Source: Pisaster brevispinus
Lineage: Eukaryota; Echinodermata; Asteroidea; Forcipulatida; Asteriidae
Length of the DNA stretch: 64,000 nt
Reading direction: 5' to 3'
Assembly (NCBI GenBank): GCA_023634235.1
Contig: JAMKCF010000065.1
Location: 434,001-498,000 of the forward strand
Shown: positions 36,423 to 49,520 of the stretch, in pieces
How the letters are laid out: each line of letters opens with the position of its first letter
Numbering within the stretch: position 1 is the stretch's first letter
Position numbers and translations under genes: made by a program
The notes under the pieces: generated by a model
Database searches by the model: none
What the model was told of the DNA's origin: nothing
What the model saw: the letters and a program-made list of their open reading frames with translations, nothing else

Positions 36423-36537
36423 AGCAGGGGGAGGCACTCCAGCCACCCCCTCTCTGTGACAGGTTGTAACGGGCTACAGGTTACCGTTAGCAGATACAAG
36501 CTGATATAAGTACCTGACCTGACAGGGTGTGATGTGC
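36423..36537 (+). repeat. Dispersed direct repeat, copy 2
   Basis: Second copy of the segment at 35441-35550, same orientation, about 1 kb away. It differs by several substitutions and small indels. No target duplication was identified. Confidence 0.85.
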
Positions 36538-36539
36538 CT

Positions 36540-39290
36540 TAGTTAATGCAATAGGAAGTAGCTATGCCCATTAGTGTAACCCCCTAAAAAAAAATTAAAA
36601 ATAAAACAAATTTTTTAAATTATCCTTTGTTTTGTTTTTTGGGTTTTTTTTGTGGAGATGGTCGTTTTCATATACAAAGGCCTGAATTTAAAAAAAGAAA
36701 ATTGGCCTGTCCAGTTTGTCCACCATTGGGATGTTGGAACTTTGAATGCGTGTTACATGCTCTTCCAATAAAAAGCACAAAGAGAAACACTGGGTGGATT
36801 TTTCATAGTTTTTATGACCTTGTTTCCCGATTTTGAAACAATATGTGTGGACAATTGTTCTGTCCTTGTTTCCTTTTTATGTCTTTGTTTCCTAATTTTG
36901 AAACACTACTGTATGTGTAGACACAAAAAAATTCCAACATGATGATACACATGAAGCATGCTTTTTAAAAATCGTGCACAAAAGCCTTTAAGAAAAAAAG
37001 TCTCAAAATGTGGTTTCATGTTCAATGATTTGGAAAATCATGGGTTATGATTTCTAGTGTACCACTTGACACCCACCTCCCCCACCCAAACTCATCTTAA
37101 ATTTGTTACTTTGTCTTTCCTTTTTTTTGGTTTAATTGTTTGACATAGACGTGCCATCACCATCACTGTTTCTTCCCCTTTTTTAATCATATTACTTTCA
37201 ATAAATAATTTTGCCAAACCATTAGATCAAACTTTTCAATGAGATCAACGTTAATAAGACTGTTATTTCCTTCCTGTCTCAACATTTGTTTTACATTAGA
37301 TCTAGAGGTTAGATTTTTTACCAATTCAACACAATTTTTGACCATCTCCCAAACTTGTGAAACTATCTTAAGGGCTAAACTGACTGGAGTGTGTCTCTAA
37401 ACCCTGCCGGTTTCCTCTATGCAGGGACCCTCTCCCACTCTAGTCACAGGGCAACCACCATCATAGCTACTTCCTAGTTTTAGAGTACCCACATCACCAG
37501 CAATCCTTAACACAGTCCAGGAGCATAGGCTGCACTAAACGCTGCTGCATCACATGTTGCAATTATGTCTCAGTTAATTGAATTACTGTACAAAGTCATC
37601 AGTCATGCCATGAACCATTTAGCGATTTCCAATTAAAAAACTAACACGATTGAAATTTTGTTAATTTTTTGCTTCTTTTTTGGTGGCTAATTCACTACCT
37701 TGAAAAATGGATTATATGTCAGGTAAATTAAAGCTGAACAAATTTTGATAAAACATCCTTTTAAATGTTTGAAGAGATTTGGAGATAATTTGTTCCTAAG
37801 GGCTGTTTCTTTGAGAAATTCTGCTTGGTAAGTTTTGTTTGAGGCAATCCTGGAGCCATGGTAAAATGCATTTTTGAATCATTGAGGGGTGTTTTCATTT
37901 TTGATGAGCCTTGCTCAAAACTTCATCGGGTAACATACTAAAAGGTGAAAAGGGCCTACGGAAAATGAAATGTTCCACGTTCACAGTCCAGGCATAAGAG
38001 CATGCTTATAGACTAACTCAGGAAATTCACTTGCGTGAAACAGTGTTTCTGTGTTTTTTCAGATGAAAGAATTAACACAAACGAATAACATAATGGCAAG
38101 TGGAAATAAACACTAACTGAAGCAAGGAACAGGGGTGACCAAATAACTCAAGTATTTTTGGCTAAGTAGAACTTGACTGAGTTTAAATTTGTTCAAACAT
38201 AATTTTGTATAAAGCACCCTATAAAAAAAACTTTAAATTTGTAGTATTCAGATTGGCTGGTTCATGGCACAGCTGATGATCGTTTGTATTTTGTTGTTCA
38301 CGATGCTATCCTTCAACTTGCATATTCTCTTTGTCTCTCAGGACAAATGTCAACACAAACCTGTTGTTAGACTTTTTGCCAGGTGGCATGAAACTTTTGA
38401 TTTATCAAACAATTCTTTGTATGAGGCACGAATTTGTTTGTCCAGCAGCAATTTTAATTTTAATATTTACATTGGTTTTCCGCACCCTGTAAGCCAATTT
38501 GATCAAAATCAGAAGAAGAAAAAAATTCAAAAAGAAACTCCTAGCCGATTTATTTCAATTAGCACAAACAGAACGGTTTCTTTTTCTGAAAATGTTTTCA
38601 TTTCTAGCAGAAAAATGGACATTAAAAAATATATATAAAATCTTTGACAATCTCAATATTGGCAGTTCTAAAATTGGATTCTCTCTTTTGTGTGTTTTTT
38701 TTCTTGGGGGCGGGAAGTGAATGTAGGTGTTATATTTTAGGTACATGAGAATGAGCTGGAAAATTCTAACTGGGTTCATAATTGTTAAGGCAGAGTGAAT
38801 TTTACACTATTATTCCTTTGCAGCAAAATGCCACCCCAGAAAAACGAAAGACCATTTGGTTTTGCAAGAAATTTCACCCAAATTAAGTAATTTGAACTTT
38901 CTGAGAATGTCACAGAAGCTACGACCAATCAGATGACAGTATTCTTACTCACTTGAGGGAGTACTTTGGACCCACTTTAAGCATTCGCAGCTTGGTTTAA
39001 TCCTTGCACATAAATGTATCACTTTTTGAGTCATTGAATCATTTTTTACAAACACAGCAGACTAATTTTAAGCGAACAGATTTGCAAGTTGAATGATAAT
39101 TATTCAAAACATGAACACACTTTTTATGATGCATAAGTTTCGCTCGTCCCTTGCATTTCGCTTGCACGTTGGGAATTTGTTTTACATTCGTTTCCACGCG
39201 GCGTGTGAACAGGGCTTAAGTGTGCAACACGCATGCAAAGATAACTATGCACTACTGTTTAAGGATTGCTGGTAATAATGCATTGTATAT
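36540..39290. other. No gene recognised
   Basis: Strongly AT-rich DNA. An open frame of 124 codons at 38264-38638 (plus) begins with a hydrophobic stretch (MAQLMIVCILLFTMLSFNLH) but then loses any protein-like character. It matches no family and has no supporting signals. Confidence 0.35.
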
Positions 39291-40900
39291 GAGGATACAG
39301 GTGGTTTTGACAGCACTAGTTATTTCCCACAAGGGAGGAGAGAGAAGTGGTAATGCCAAGGAGGGTAACTCCCCAATTGGTGGGATCTTGATGCCTGGGC
39401 TCCTGATCAAGAAACCAAGGCCCTGGTCAGAGACTTGACCTTCTTGATGGCCACCTGTACAAGCTGTGACATGTGATCATGAGGCATTTCATTGGCGCCT
39501 GTGAATAATGAACAGAGCAAAGGCCACTGGAATGGCCAAATTTCCATGCCCCATCTGCATGCCATGCCAACCTTGCAGCATCAAGGTGGGCAACTTTTGG
39601 AACAAAGCTACGTTGATTGTCTGTGCGCCATCCGGCTCTTTGTGCCTCGAGAAAATGTGTTCCTCTGAGTGTGTGCTCATCGATGGTTATGTGGGAACAA
39701 TGTATGTAGATAATATTGTCTGCAAGACTAAATGAATCAACTCCACTACCGGGGTTCCAACAAGCAAGCTGTGAGCCTACAGAGTTAAGCTTGACATCTC
39801 CCGAGGTCCACACAAGATTTGCCCAGCTCCCTCTACAAATTTAGACCACTGAGGTACCTTCAGTAGAATAAATAAGTAGAGATCATTGCTAAGACGCACC
39901 TTGTGCTGGCGCCATGGACCCGTTCGATGTCAGCCTCAAGTCTGGACTACATGTGCACCTTACAAGTTTCCACCCTGCAATGAAGCGTCTCACAATCATT
40001 ATTAGCCACACACATTCCCCCCACAGAACCACCGACAACCACCCATCCAGAGCAACCCAAATTCCAGAGGCACTTAATGGAAGACGCGGCTGACTGACAC
40101 AGGCAACCACAGTAACCCATTCCATCAGCTGCCATCCTTGATGGTGCAACATTGGCATACCATACAGCCAGAACCTGATACCCCGGCAAAGCACATCCCA
40201 GTGGACCCCCACCCTGCCCATTACCCACAGGAACCGCAGAAATGCCCCATGACCACAGGTCACAGCTTGAGGAGGACATCAGGAAGGGCAAGTGTCTGCC
40301 CAGGGTCTCAGATCTTGATGAGAAGTCCAAGCATCAAGATACCACCAACCAGAAAGCTCCTCCTTGCCATCCCACTATGCTCTCTCTCTCAAACTCCCTG
40401 AAATAACTAAGTGTCTTGTCCTCATATACAATAGGGGTACCCTCCTGATGCACACCAAGGACCCCTGGTTACTTCAAAAGCCTTCCACGTTCACCTGCAC
40501 CATCTCATGTCTTAAGGTAGGCTTGGGTGATTTCCAGTTGCCACGGTATTCAATGAAATGAGAACTCAACAACCTGCAGTAGTTTTATCCATAACAGCAA
40601 ACAACTGGCCAGCTGCCAAAGATTTTAAACCACCCAAGCCTACCTTCCAAGCTACAGTACTTTTTGTGAGACAAACAGGCTACAGGTCTATTAATGAAAT
40701 CTACCTCAGTACACAAACACCAACACACACATCTCATCACACTTCAGTCTCTCACACTCTGTTCCTGACATGAGGTTCTTAAGTCACCCACCCATGATCA
40801 TTAAAGTATTAAAGTGTTTGTATTGTTTACATTCAACCTCGTCCACTACAAAGTATAGACCTGCAGGTCAAACTATTAGTAGTATTAAGTATTTCTGGTC
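39290..40900. other. GC-richer block of unknown origin
   Basis: Markedly richer in GC and CpG than its surroundings, with overlapping open frames on both strands (128 codons at 39427-39813 minus, 127 at 39947-40330 minus). No transposase, reverse transcriptase or host domain is recognised. It is most likely a decayed transposable element. Confidence 0.35.
40514..40646 (+). repeat. Short inverted repeat pair
   Basis: 'aaggtaggcttgggtgattt' (40514-40533) is matched inversely at 40627-40646 with one mismatch, leaving 93 bp between. The inner sequences do not pair. It could be a very small MITE. Confidence 0.55.
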
Positions 40901-43900
40901 ATGGAACCTAAGATGCCTCATAAGTGAATTTAATCACTGTACCTCACAAGCCTGAGGAAACCTGTAAACAAGGGTGCTTGCTATGTGAACCAGAAACACT
41001 GGGGTCAATCCCTTTGATAAGTGTGCTGGGTTCTTGTATGTGCACTACCATGACTACCAATCCTGTTTGAATCATCAGACACTTTTAATATGAAAGATGC
41101 TCAATACTTAGTACTGTTTTTATGGCCCCTTAGTAACGGTAGTCAATTAGTATGTATGTTCAATGTATTTCTTGAAGCTATCGATTAAACACAATGCTCC
41201 TTTTAAATGTCTACGAGGGAAGTTAAAACGAAAACTGGGAAGTGAGTTTCTTAGCAATGGTACATTCAAGACTTGATCTTAGTCCGATGCAGGGGATGGC
41301 CTCTAGAAAACCATCCTTGCTTCCATATAAGAAACTGCTTCTACGAGGTGGTTCAATCAAAGTTTAGGAGAAGTTTGACAGTGATGAGGTTAGTTGGAGT
41401 CTTAAAGCTCACTGGTCCAGTCAGCGGATAAAAATGAGACCTTAATGTTTGGGCTGAGGTTCATTAAGATAAGGTACAGCAGTGTATGACAAACTTTGAG
41501 AATGAGTTTTAAATGTAAATTGAATCATCTCTCAGCTGTCACTTTCCCAGTTGTATGGCCTTACTTTTGGACTTCTTTAACCATTTTCACATGAACCAAA
41601 GAAATAAATTCCTGACAATGTTTTCTTAATGTTTGTGAACAAATTTCAAATTGTGCTTAATAATTATAGAATGTGTGAAAAAAACAGTCAATTTTTTACA
41701 TGTCCTACATTCCTTGTAAAGTGTTCTCAAACATTGAGAAATTTTGTAGTATGTCCAGACCCATGACAAATATTAGGCAAGCAGAATTGTTCACAAGGAA
41801 CATAATGCACTCCCTGAAAGGAGCGGGCGAAGGAGCGATTGTTTATTGTCAGACGTTTCTCACAAAAGCTGTCTTATTCAAATGAGTCTTAAATGTGAAT
41901 TGCAGTAAGACCCTTCATTTTCGACCTTTTGATTGTATGCACCAATCTCAGAGCTATTGTCTCAAATTCTTTGGCTTTTTACTCTTTTTTGGAAGGAATC
42001 TGATGACATCTTGGCAGGTCATTTTTTTAAAAGACTTTTTGGGCAGGGTTGCAAGGATGGAATCCCGATCGTGTCTGCGTGTACATCAGCCTTTTTCTGT
42101 TTTAGTGTTTATGTTTACAAAACAACAACATGACGAGCAGCCAGGCCGGGGAAGCTCATGGGATACATATAACGTCATCAGTACACTGATACTAGTAATG
42201 ATTAAGAGTAAAAACTCAATAGTTCAGTGGTAATTCCAGCTATATCTACCATTCGCGCCTTAAAGAAACATTGGTCTAAATATTACTGGGTGTCATGTGA
42301 AAGCTTTCAAAAGTGCTGCAGCATGAGATGATATAATGAACGATTCATACTCATCAAATTTGACACAACAAGGATTCTAGGTTATTGGGGTTCATGTGAA
42401 AAGGGCTTTTTACCTTTGCTTCCCCATCTTATTCAGTTTAAATGTAAGAGGTCAGCATGATTACATCTTTGGTATGTTCCATTTCCCCTTCTACACTGTG
42501 TAGCCCCCCTTCAACCTTGAATGGTCATGTCTTGTGATAGGAAACCATCTTTAAAACAAATTCATGGTTACTCCAGATTGCATGCAAGTTTTGAACTTAT
42601 TATGAACAAATTTGGGGTATGAATTAGGGACTGGGTACCCATAGTTCCAAATTCAATATTGTTCAATAGAGCAAATAGTATTATGGTCCGTTCTGAAAAT
42701 TGAAATTATAGCTTGAACAGACCAGAGTTTTTCTGTCTGAACAGTATTGGAAAACTTAAGAAAAAACAATGTTTATCTTTTTTAAAAAGTTCCTTTTAGT
42801 TTCTTATCTGCAAGCTTACAGAAACAAAAAAGTAGTTTTCTCTCCAAATGTTAATAGCTTTTCATATAAAAGACTATTTATGCTCAAAAGTTACAAATTA
42901 ATCTCTCTGAGAATCACGATTAAAATGTTGCCAAAAACTGAAAGTCTCACGAGATTTGAATAAATTATGTGCAATGTAGGTGGGGGGGGGGCTTAGGTGT
43001 CACAAGTAAGTATATGTTTTTGTTCACAAACAAACTTAACTTTTTCACAAATTTAAAACTGGTGGCAATACTAAATGAATACAAGTGTTCATTCTGAATA
43101 TATGTCAACAGTAATCCCTATGGTTTGGTGATAACCATTTTGTATGAAGCTAACCTTTCCCTGCCAAAGTTATACCAACTTGAAGCAAAATATCTACTTG
43201 TCACTTATGTTTTGGCATAATGTATAGGCACCCTGTGTATCTATTTATTGTAGAGCTTCAAGAAACATTTCTTTAATTTGTGAAATAAAATAGGTGCCAA
43301 GCTTTCTAGTTTGCAGAGTTTGGTTTTCTGTTTGCATACAGAAAATGCATATTATTCATCCGATACCCCATGCTTTTCCAGGTTAGAGAGAGAAGGTCAA
43401 ATTCAATCAAAATTTTCTTCCAGAACTGGGATTTCAAATTCAAAAAACTGTTCCAGATAATTTGAATGAGGAAGGTTTGGCAGAACGTTACTCCCTTCAT
43501 TCCCTGGTTGAGTTTTACCTGTGAAGTGGTACCGTTTCTTTAACTTGACTATGAATGGTATGCGACCAGCAGAAAAAATTGCTTTTGAGGTTGTTTGGCC
43601 TCATCCTCTGATAAGGAAGTTCTTTTCCTTTTTTTTTTTCTTTTTTTTTTTTGGGGGGGGGGTCTGGACTTTTGTGTTTTTCTCTCTTGGGTTTGGCCGA
43701 TGGGTATGGGTAAGGGAGTGTTTCATAAGTCTCTGGATTTCTAACATCTTCCTCGTAACTTCCTTGTTTTCATTGTTTCCTTGTTAATTACTTCTACGCC
43801 AGTTTTATCAATTATATTTTATTACTTACTTTTTGTGTTATTGTGGAAGTTATAAATAAACCTGATTTGAAATAGCTGAAACTTCCACCACTGATTGATG

Positions 43901-45714
43901 AGAGAATATTGTTTGTTTTTTGGTTTTGTTTTTGGGGGTTTTTTTTTGGGGGGGGGGGGGTTCAAGCTAATCCAACACTGTTGCACATCAGATCCTGAAA
44001 ATTTGTCCCTAAATGAAACTGTCCAAGGTGAGTTTGGGGATCTTGGAGTTTGGCACAAGACTTGTTTTCCATTGTTTTTAAATCTTAATATCAATTAATC
44101 TGATTAACTTAAATTAAGGTGTGAAACTGTTGGGTGTGATTTGTATTTATTTATTAATTTCTATGTTTTATTTTATTTTTTTGGGGGGGGGGAGATTTTG
44201 AGGTAATATTGACAAAAATAATATTTTTATTGTTATGATTGCTGTTTTCCTGCTATTTTTATCCACTTGATTTGTCAAAAATAAATTGCCAAAAGATAGT
44301 CTTTAAGTAACCTGAGAACATTTCATTCAGATAAATGTTTGGGCGGAGGTAAAACAACTGTGCTCAAAACAATTCATAAAACTGAATAAAATAAAATAAA
44401 CAATTTTATCCTTCTGGATTTGGTTATTGGCTCTGTCCACTTTGGCATAAAAAAATAATAAATCAGGGTGCTCAGCAAAACTATGTACTGTACTTCCACA
44501 AATTTAAAATGACAGACGGCACTAGGCTGGTGTTTCAGAGTGAAAACTGGACCAGGTGCCAGACAGAGCCAGACACCTCTGGTATGGCTAATGGTTTGGT
44601 CAATAGCAGAGTATCTTCAGTTACAGCGTGTCTACAGTCAATGATGATGATTAAGTTTACCAACCCTTCAAAGTATTGCTTGATCAACAATACAATTCAA
44701 AAGCTCATTTGATTCAAATGAATAATTTCAATCAATTCTGCCTCATCAGACTACCGCTTACTACAACTAGTTATCCTGGATATAGATCTATTTTGTTTTT
44801 ATGCGATATCTCCACTAGAGAATTATTTTCTAAAGTTTGTACCAATATCAACAAAATGGAACAACTTTACATAAAAGATACAATGAATTCCTCCAAATTG
44901 CTCCAGTTGAATTTTACTGAACACTCATTAAATTCCTTGGCTTCATTTTCCACTATTTTTTGTCATTTTGATTTTAGGTTTGTAACACTGACCCTTATAC
45001 AAAAAATAATCAATTACTGGGAATGTGCACTACTGTTTCACAAGTTATTTGTTCCAATTCTCCAAATAACTGGCTGTTTATACAATTTTAGTTTTAATCG
45101 ATATTAAGTTTGGGACAAACAATATATACATGCGACATATTTTTTAAAGGATTTTGTGAAATAGTTTGTTGATGTTCATGTGAAATTTCTTTGCCAAGCA
45201 AAAAAATTATTAATTGGTTGTGTTTTTCTTCACTAGCAATGGCAGCATTACACGCTCTGTACAAACACGTTTAAGTAACCACTGACACGTATTATTTAAA
45301 AATGTATTTTGTCAAAGAAATTCAACAAAAGTTTTCTAAATAACTATCACAGTAGTTATTAAGAACAAAACTCCAAATTAATTGTTAAAGTCCAATAAAA
45401 AAACACCTCAGTTTGTCACACAAAACAAACATGTTGACAGCATTAGGGTCTTTTGTTTCAGAAAAAAAAAATACAAACACAGGATTATGCATCTTCCATA
45501 AATTTCACACTGTTTGTGTTCTTATCTTAGTTCAAGAATTGCCAAAGATATTTGCATTTTAGAGATATGGTGGACACATTGCAAGGGCATTTTTGTTTGT
45601 TTGTGTATTTCTATTTCTATTTCTAATTCTATGATGATTTTATCACTGGCCTATTCAGCAGCTAGTTGAGGGATAAATGCATTGGATGACAGAAACACCG
45701 GGTGATCCATTCTC
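40901..45714. other. No gene recognised
   Basis: AT-rich DNA with G runs at 42982-42991, about 43653-43662, 43948-43960 and about 44182-44192. Several of these follow T runs. Open frames reach 143 codons (44676-45107 plus) with no recognisable family. Confidence 0.4.
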
Positions 45715-45925
45715 TTAGTCTTAGAAATGAATGTGTGCTGAAGTCTCTTTTACGTGCATTGACAGTTTTTAATAAATACAACACACGGGACTTATGGTTT
45801 TCCGTCCCACCCGAAGGACAAAGCAATAATGGTTATTAGTTCTCTTGCTTAAGGACACAAGTGTCAAGACCGGGACTCGAACCCACACTCTGCTGATCCG
45901 AAACACCAGAGCTCGAGTTCGCGGC
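45715..45925 (-). mobile_element. tRNA-Leu-like SINE, copy 2
   Basis: The minus strand has a tRNA-like head with CAGCAGAGTGTGGGTTCGAG (B box GGTTCGAGTCC). It is followed by CTTGTGTCCTTAAGCAAGAG and TTTGTCCTTCGGGTGGGACG, the same body as 9176-9400. The 5' part of the head (A box region) is mutated near 45915. Confidence 0.75.
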
Positions 45926-47580
45926 TACGACGAGTGTAAATCTCGTCAGTACACACACAAACCGAAAACACATTCCGTTGTCCACCGTATCTCAAAAGGC
46001 TATAATGAAGTGAATGAAAGTGTCAAAAGAATCCTTCAAAATAAGTACATATCGACAGAAAAGAAGTGTCTGAAAAGGATACCCCGATGTAGGAATTTTC
46101 ATCCACATTCCGCGGGTCCAATGAAGTGAAGTCGATCGTTGAATGTGACGACAACGTCTCTAAAGTATCAATAGCTTGCAGCTACTGTCGTGGTGCCATG
46201 TTGAATTCCTCCAGTTCATAAAATTGCTACACACAGTAGCCTTACGATTTCTATACACGGTGGACTGGTCCCCTGTCTTTATCCGCAAGGATAAAGACAG
46301 GTACTGGTCTTAAGGCCCAATGATTTCATTGGATACATCATGGACGTAGAACTCCATGGATACATCACGTACCGTTGTTTTGTTCATCGAGTGTCCGTGT
46401 GAAATGATTGCTAGGTCAAAGGTACATTTGGCAATATCCAGTCTGGCTAGTATCAGGCGTTATTCACGAGCCTCGAAGTGTGACGTCAGTTGTTCGAGCT
46501 CCCTCTACACGGTTCCTGCGTTGCTGCTTAGTTTCGAAGAAGGAATCTGCATATGAAGTACAAGCTTTTGTGTTTTGGGTGGAGTCATTGGAAATGTAAC
46601 AATTACGTAAAGATTTATGCTTTGTATTGAACCAGTTGACCAACAGCTAACCAGAATAAAGACACTTTGTTGTCATCTGCGGTCACAATGAGTGGATGAA
46701 ACATGGAGGAATGTACACCACCATGATATAGTTTGCATTCTTTTGGAACTTTTGTACCACGCTAAGAAAGTAAAAGTAATAGGCACAATTCCAAACTTAC
46801 TTTTTTAAAAGAGTTTTCGGACATTCTGATTAAAAGTGATTATGGTCAGATGTGCCCGGGCCTTGGGCTATTTTATTAAACTGCCTGTCCAAGAGGTTGG
46901 GTGGCCCCTGAACGAGGACATCCTAAAATTTCAAAAACCATAAACTGTTATCTGATTAATTGTTTGTGTTTACATTTTATTTTATTGTTTTAAATAAAAT
47001 TCACCGTCAATTACCCTTTCCACGACGTGCACCGCACGTCCAATTCTGTTCGCCATATTGGATATAAAAATGCACGCAAAAATAAAGGAAATTTGCAGGA
47101 ATTCTGGAATTGACTCCCAAAATGCGGGAAAATGGTAGACGCGCATGTGAGACATGCGTTCTGCAATTGCGCAAGTGGTCAACAAATTTCCTCTCAACTT
47201 GAAAAAAACACTTCCCTGTTACTCAACAAATTAACAAGATCAATCATCATAAAGCTTATCGGTGAAGTCGAAAATTAACAAGGTTTTTAACAATATGAAT
47301 AACACCCGACCCTCCTTGCACGGCCCTGCGGCCTGCATAGTTGGGGAAAATCTAACTGAATCCAGCTGGGTCCAATGGTGTCAGCAATCTATTTGACAGA
47401 GATAGGCCCAACATTGATTTTAGGAACCAAATGATTGTTTTAATCCTATATAGGGCCAAAATGTAGAAATTATGGCCAAAAGTAAAATTAACCTGTGAAA
47501 TGTTCATTTCAAAAGGTGGACGACCAGCGTTTTCGTACAAATCGCAACATATGAAGAAGTTTTAAAAAAAAACGCAGGAA
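45926..47580. other. No gene called; CpG-containing block
   Basis: 45930-46560 is richer in CpG than its surroundings, with no recognisable protein. On the minus strand at 47054 an ATGGCG reads MANRIGRAVHVVER and then meets a weak GTAATT donor (47009-47014). This could be a first exon but is unsupported. Confidence 0.35.
46272..46301. repeat. Perfect 13-bp stem, 4-base loop hairpin
   Basis: 'cctgtctttatcc' (46272-46284), loop 'gcaa', then its exact complement (46289-46301). It is not followed by a T run and sits in no recognised gene. Confidence 0.9.
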
Positions 47581-47730
47581 GAAGTTAAAATCCCAGCCTC
47601 GTGAAAAGTCATATTTCAATACTGAACGCACAGCCTGCCCAGTAACAAACCCGAAAAGGGGCACACCTGCTGCTCTGCAGCCCGGTCCTCAACTCCGGGA
47701 GAACCAGGCGGACACGACGGGCGAGGGTGT

Positions 47731-47799
47731 GCCGTGGCTGAGGGCCCCCAGGTCGGCAAGGCCTGGGTGGCGGGTGAGCCCTTCGATGTCAACAATGCC
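47731..47799 (+). other. Possible filamin-type repeat fragment
   Basis: In a GC-rich island (about 47590-47790) the plus frame reads AVAEGPQVGKAWVAGEPFDV before composition turns AT-rich. This resembles the opening of an Ig-like filamin repeat (xxGPGLxxGxVGEPxxFxV). No splice sites and no neighbouring repeat are seen. A chance resemblance or a pseudogenic fragment is possible. Confidence 0.25.
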
Positions 47800-48047
47800 A
47801 TATCACATTTTCCTGACCATTCAACAATGTATGGAATAATGATTATATAGGCCTACTTTATTAATTTTGGATAACATTGAATTGTTGGAATATTTTGAAA
47901 GCTGCAGTCTATAAGATTCCAGGTTCAAATCCAAAGATGTACTGTTTTATTTAATATTTTATTAAATATCATTAATGTTGAGGGTCCTAAGCTCGAATTT
48001 ATCTAGCCTTAGGAATTAAATGGCCGCTCTGTGGATAGGCCTAACCT
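47800..48047. other. AT-rich flank of the foldback element
   Basis: No gene is seen. A clear target-site duplication could not be matched to the right flank. Confidence 0.4.
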
Positions 48048-49060
48048 ATGGTGGCCCTGAAGGGACATCGCATATCGCAAACGTGTGCGCACACGTATGC
48101 GATGTCGCGAAATAAATCGCGAATATGTGCGCACACGTATGCAATGTCGTGAAACAATTCGCGAATATGTGCGCACACGTATGCAATGTCGTGAAACAAT
48201 TCGCGAATATGTGCGCACACTTGTGCAATGTCGTGAAACAATTCGCGAATATGTGCGCACACGTGTGCAATGTCGTGAAACAATTCGCGAATATGTGCGC
48301 ACACGTTTGCGAATTCATTTGCGATGTCGTGAATTTTATTGCATACCTTGTCGCATACCATTCAATAAAATTCCTAATGAGCTGGGGAGTTGTAGCAGCT
48401 AGTCTGGAGTCGAGACGTACAAATAGATATAAACAGGGTCTGACTAATTTACCTTCGAGCGCACGCTGTTCTTACGCTTTCCTAATAAGTGAATAACTAT
48501 TATACTAACCATTGTACCGGTGCTCATTTTAGTGAGAATAGTCCGACGATTGTTTGCATGGACCTTTTGTTTTGTGATATGATGCTGTACCATCACCATG
48601 TGGCTGGCCGGCTAGACATGGCCACACTAAAATGTACCTGTACCCAAGCTCCTGCCTTGAAGTATCTTTGGTATACAAAATGGGACCGGGCCACTTGCGT
48701 ACTCCCTAGGTTACTAACAAATTGCCCGCGAAATGACACCACCCCAAAGGTATGCGACAAGGTATGCAATAAAATTCACGACATTGCAAATGAATTCGCA
48801 AACGTGTGCGCACATATTCGCGAATTGTTTCACGACATTGCACACGTGTGCGCACATATTCGCGAATTGTTTCACGACATTGCACACGTGTGCGCACATA
48901 TTCGCGAATTGTTTCACGGCATTGCACACGTGTGCGCACATATTCGCGAATTGTTTCACGACATTGCATACGTGTGCGCACACATTCGCGATAAATTTCG
49001 CGACATCGCATACGTATGCGCACACGTTTGCGATATGCGATGTCCCTTCAGGGCCACCAT
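48048..49060. mobile_element. Foldback transposable element with 312-bp arms
   Basis: Left arm 48048-48359 and right arm 48749-49060 are inverted copies of equal length (312 bp) around a 389-bp centre. The outer ends are 'atggtggccctgaagggaca' and its complement. Each arm is mostly a 42-bp subrepeat carrying GTGCGCACACGT and AATTCGCGAATAT. The layout matches foldback elements such as Drosophila FB and sea-urchin TU. The centre encodes no recognised protein. The 233-codon frame at 48489-49190 runs through the right arm because 42 is a multiple of three. Confidence 0.9.
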
Positions 49061-49480
49061 ACTAACCCCCTTTTATACGGTAATTAGAAAAATATGCAGC
49101 GAATTTGTATTCATTCATGTCGTTGTCAAAAAGAATGTCAGTTGTTTTTGGACAACAATAAAACAAATATTTATAAACAAAATACGATAAAGAGTTACAA
49201 CACGGTGGGGAAAATGTTTTGTTTTAAGTTTAAATCTAAAATATTTTCTAGCATCTTACGATTTAAAAAAAATCCCTTAATCCAACAAAATTAACATTCT
49301 AGTTTTCTGGCGAAAAAACTAATTGATGTAAGCCAACACTAAAACTAAGAGCTGGTTATATTGGTTCAGGGAATTAGGAAAGAAGAAATCATTAATTTTT
49401 ACACAAAAATCAATAATTGAGATAATTTGTCTCACAGTATGCAAATAGATGAAAATGTATGCCAATGTCGTCACAGTCAC
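49061..49480. other. No gene recognised
   Basis: AT-rich DNA leading into the CRE-containing putative promoter. Nothing else is defined. Confidence 0.4.
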
Positions 49481-49489
49481 GAGTGAACA

Positions 49490-49497
49490 TGACGTCA
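49490..49497 (+). promoter_or_regulatory. Consensus CRE (TGACGTCA)
   Basis: A perfect 8-bp palindromic CREB/ATF site, 23 bp upstream of a Kozak-like ATGGCG. CREs at this distance from transcription starts are common in animal promoters. No TATA box is evident. Confidence 0.5.
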
Positions 49498-49520
49498 CGA
49501 GTCATTCAGCACAAAAAAAG

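Noticed and set aside
47015..47056. Minus-strand MANRIGRAVHVVER first exon
   Set aside because: The donor (GTAATT) is weak and no following exon could be identified.
48489..49190. Longest open frame in the window (233 codons, plus strand)
   Set aside because: It runs through the right arm of the foldback element, where the 42-bp subrepeat keeps any frame open. No domain or splice signal supports it.
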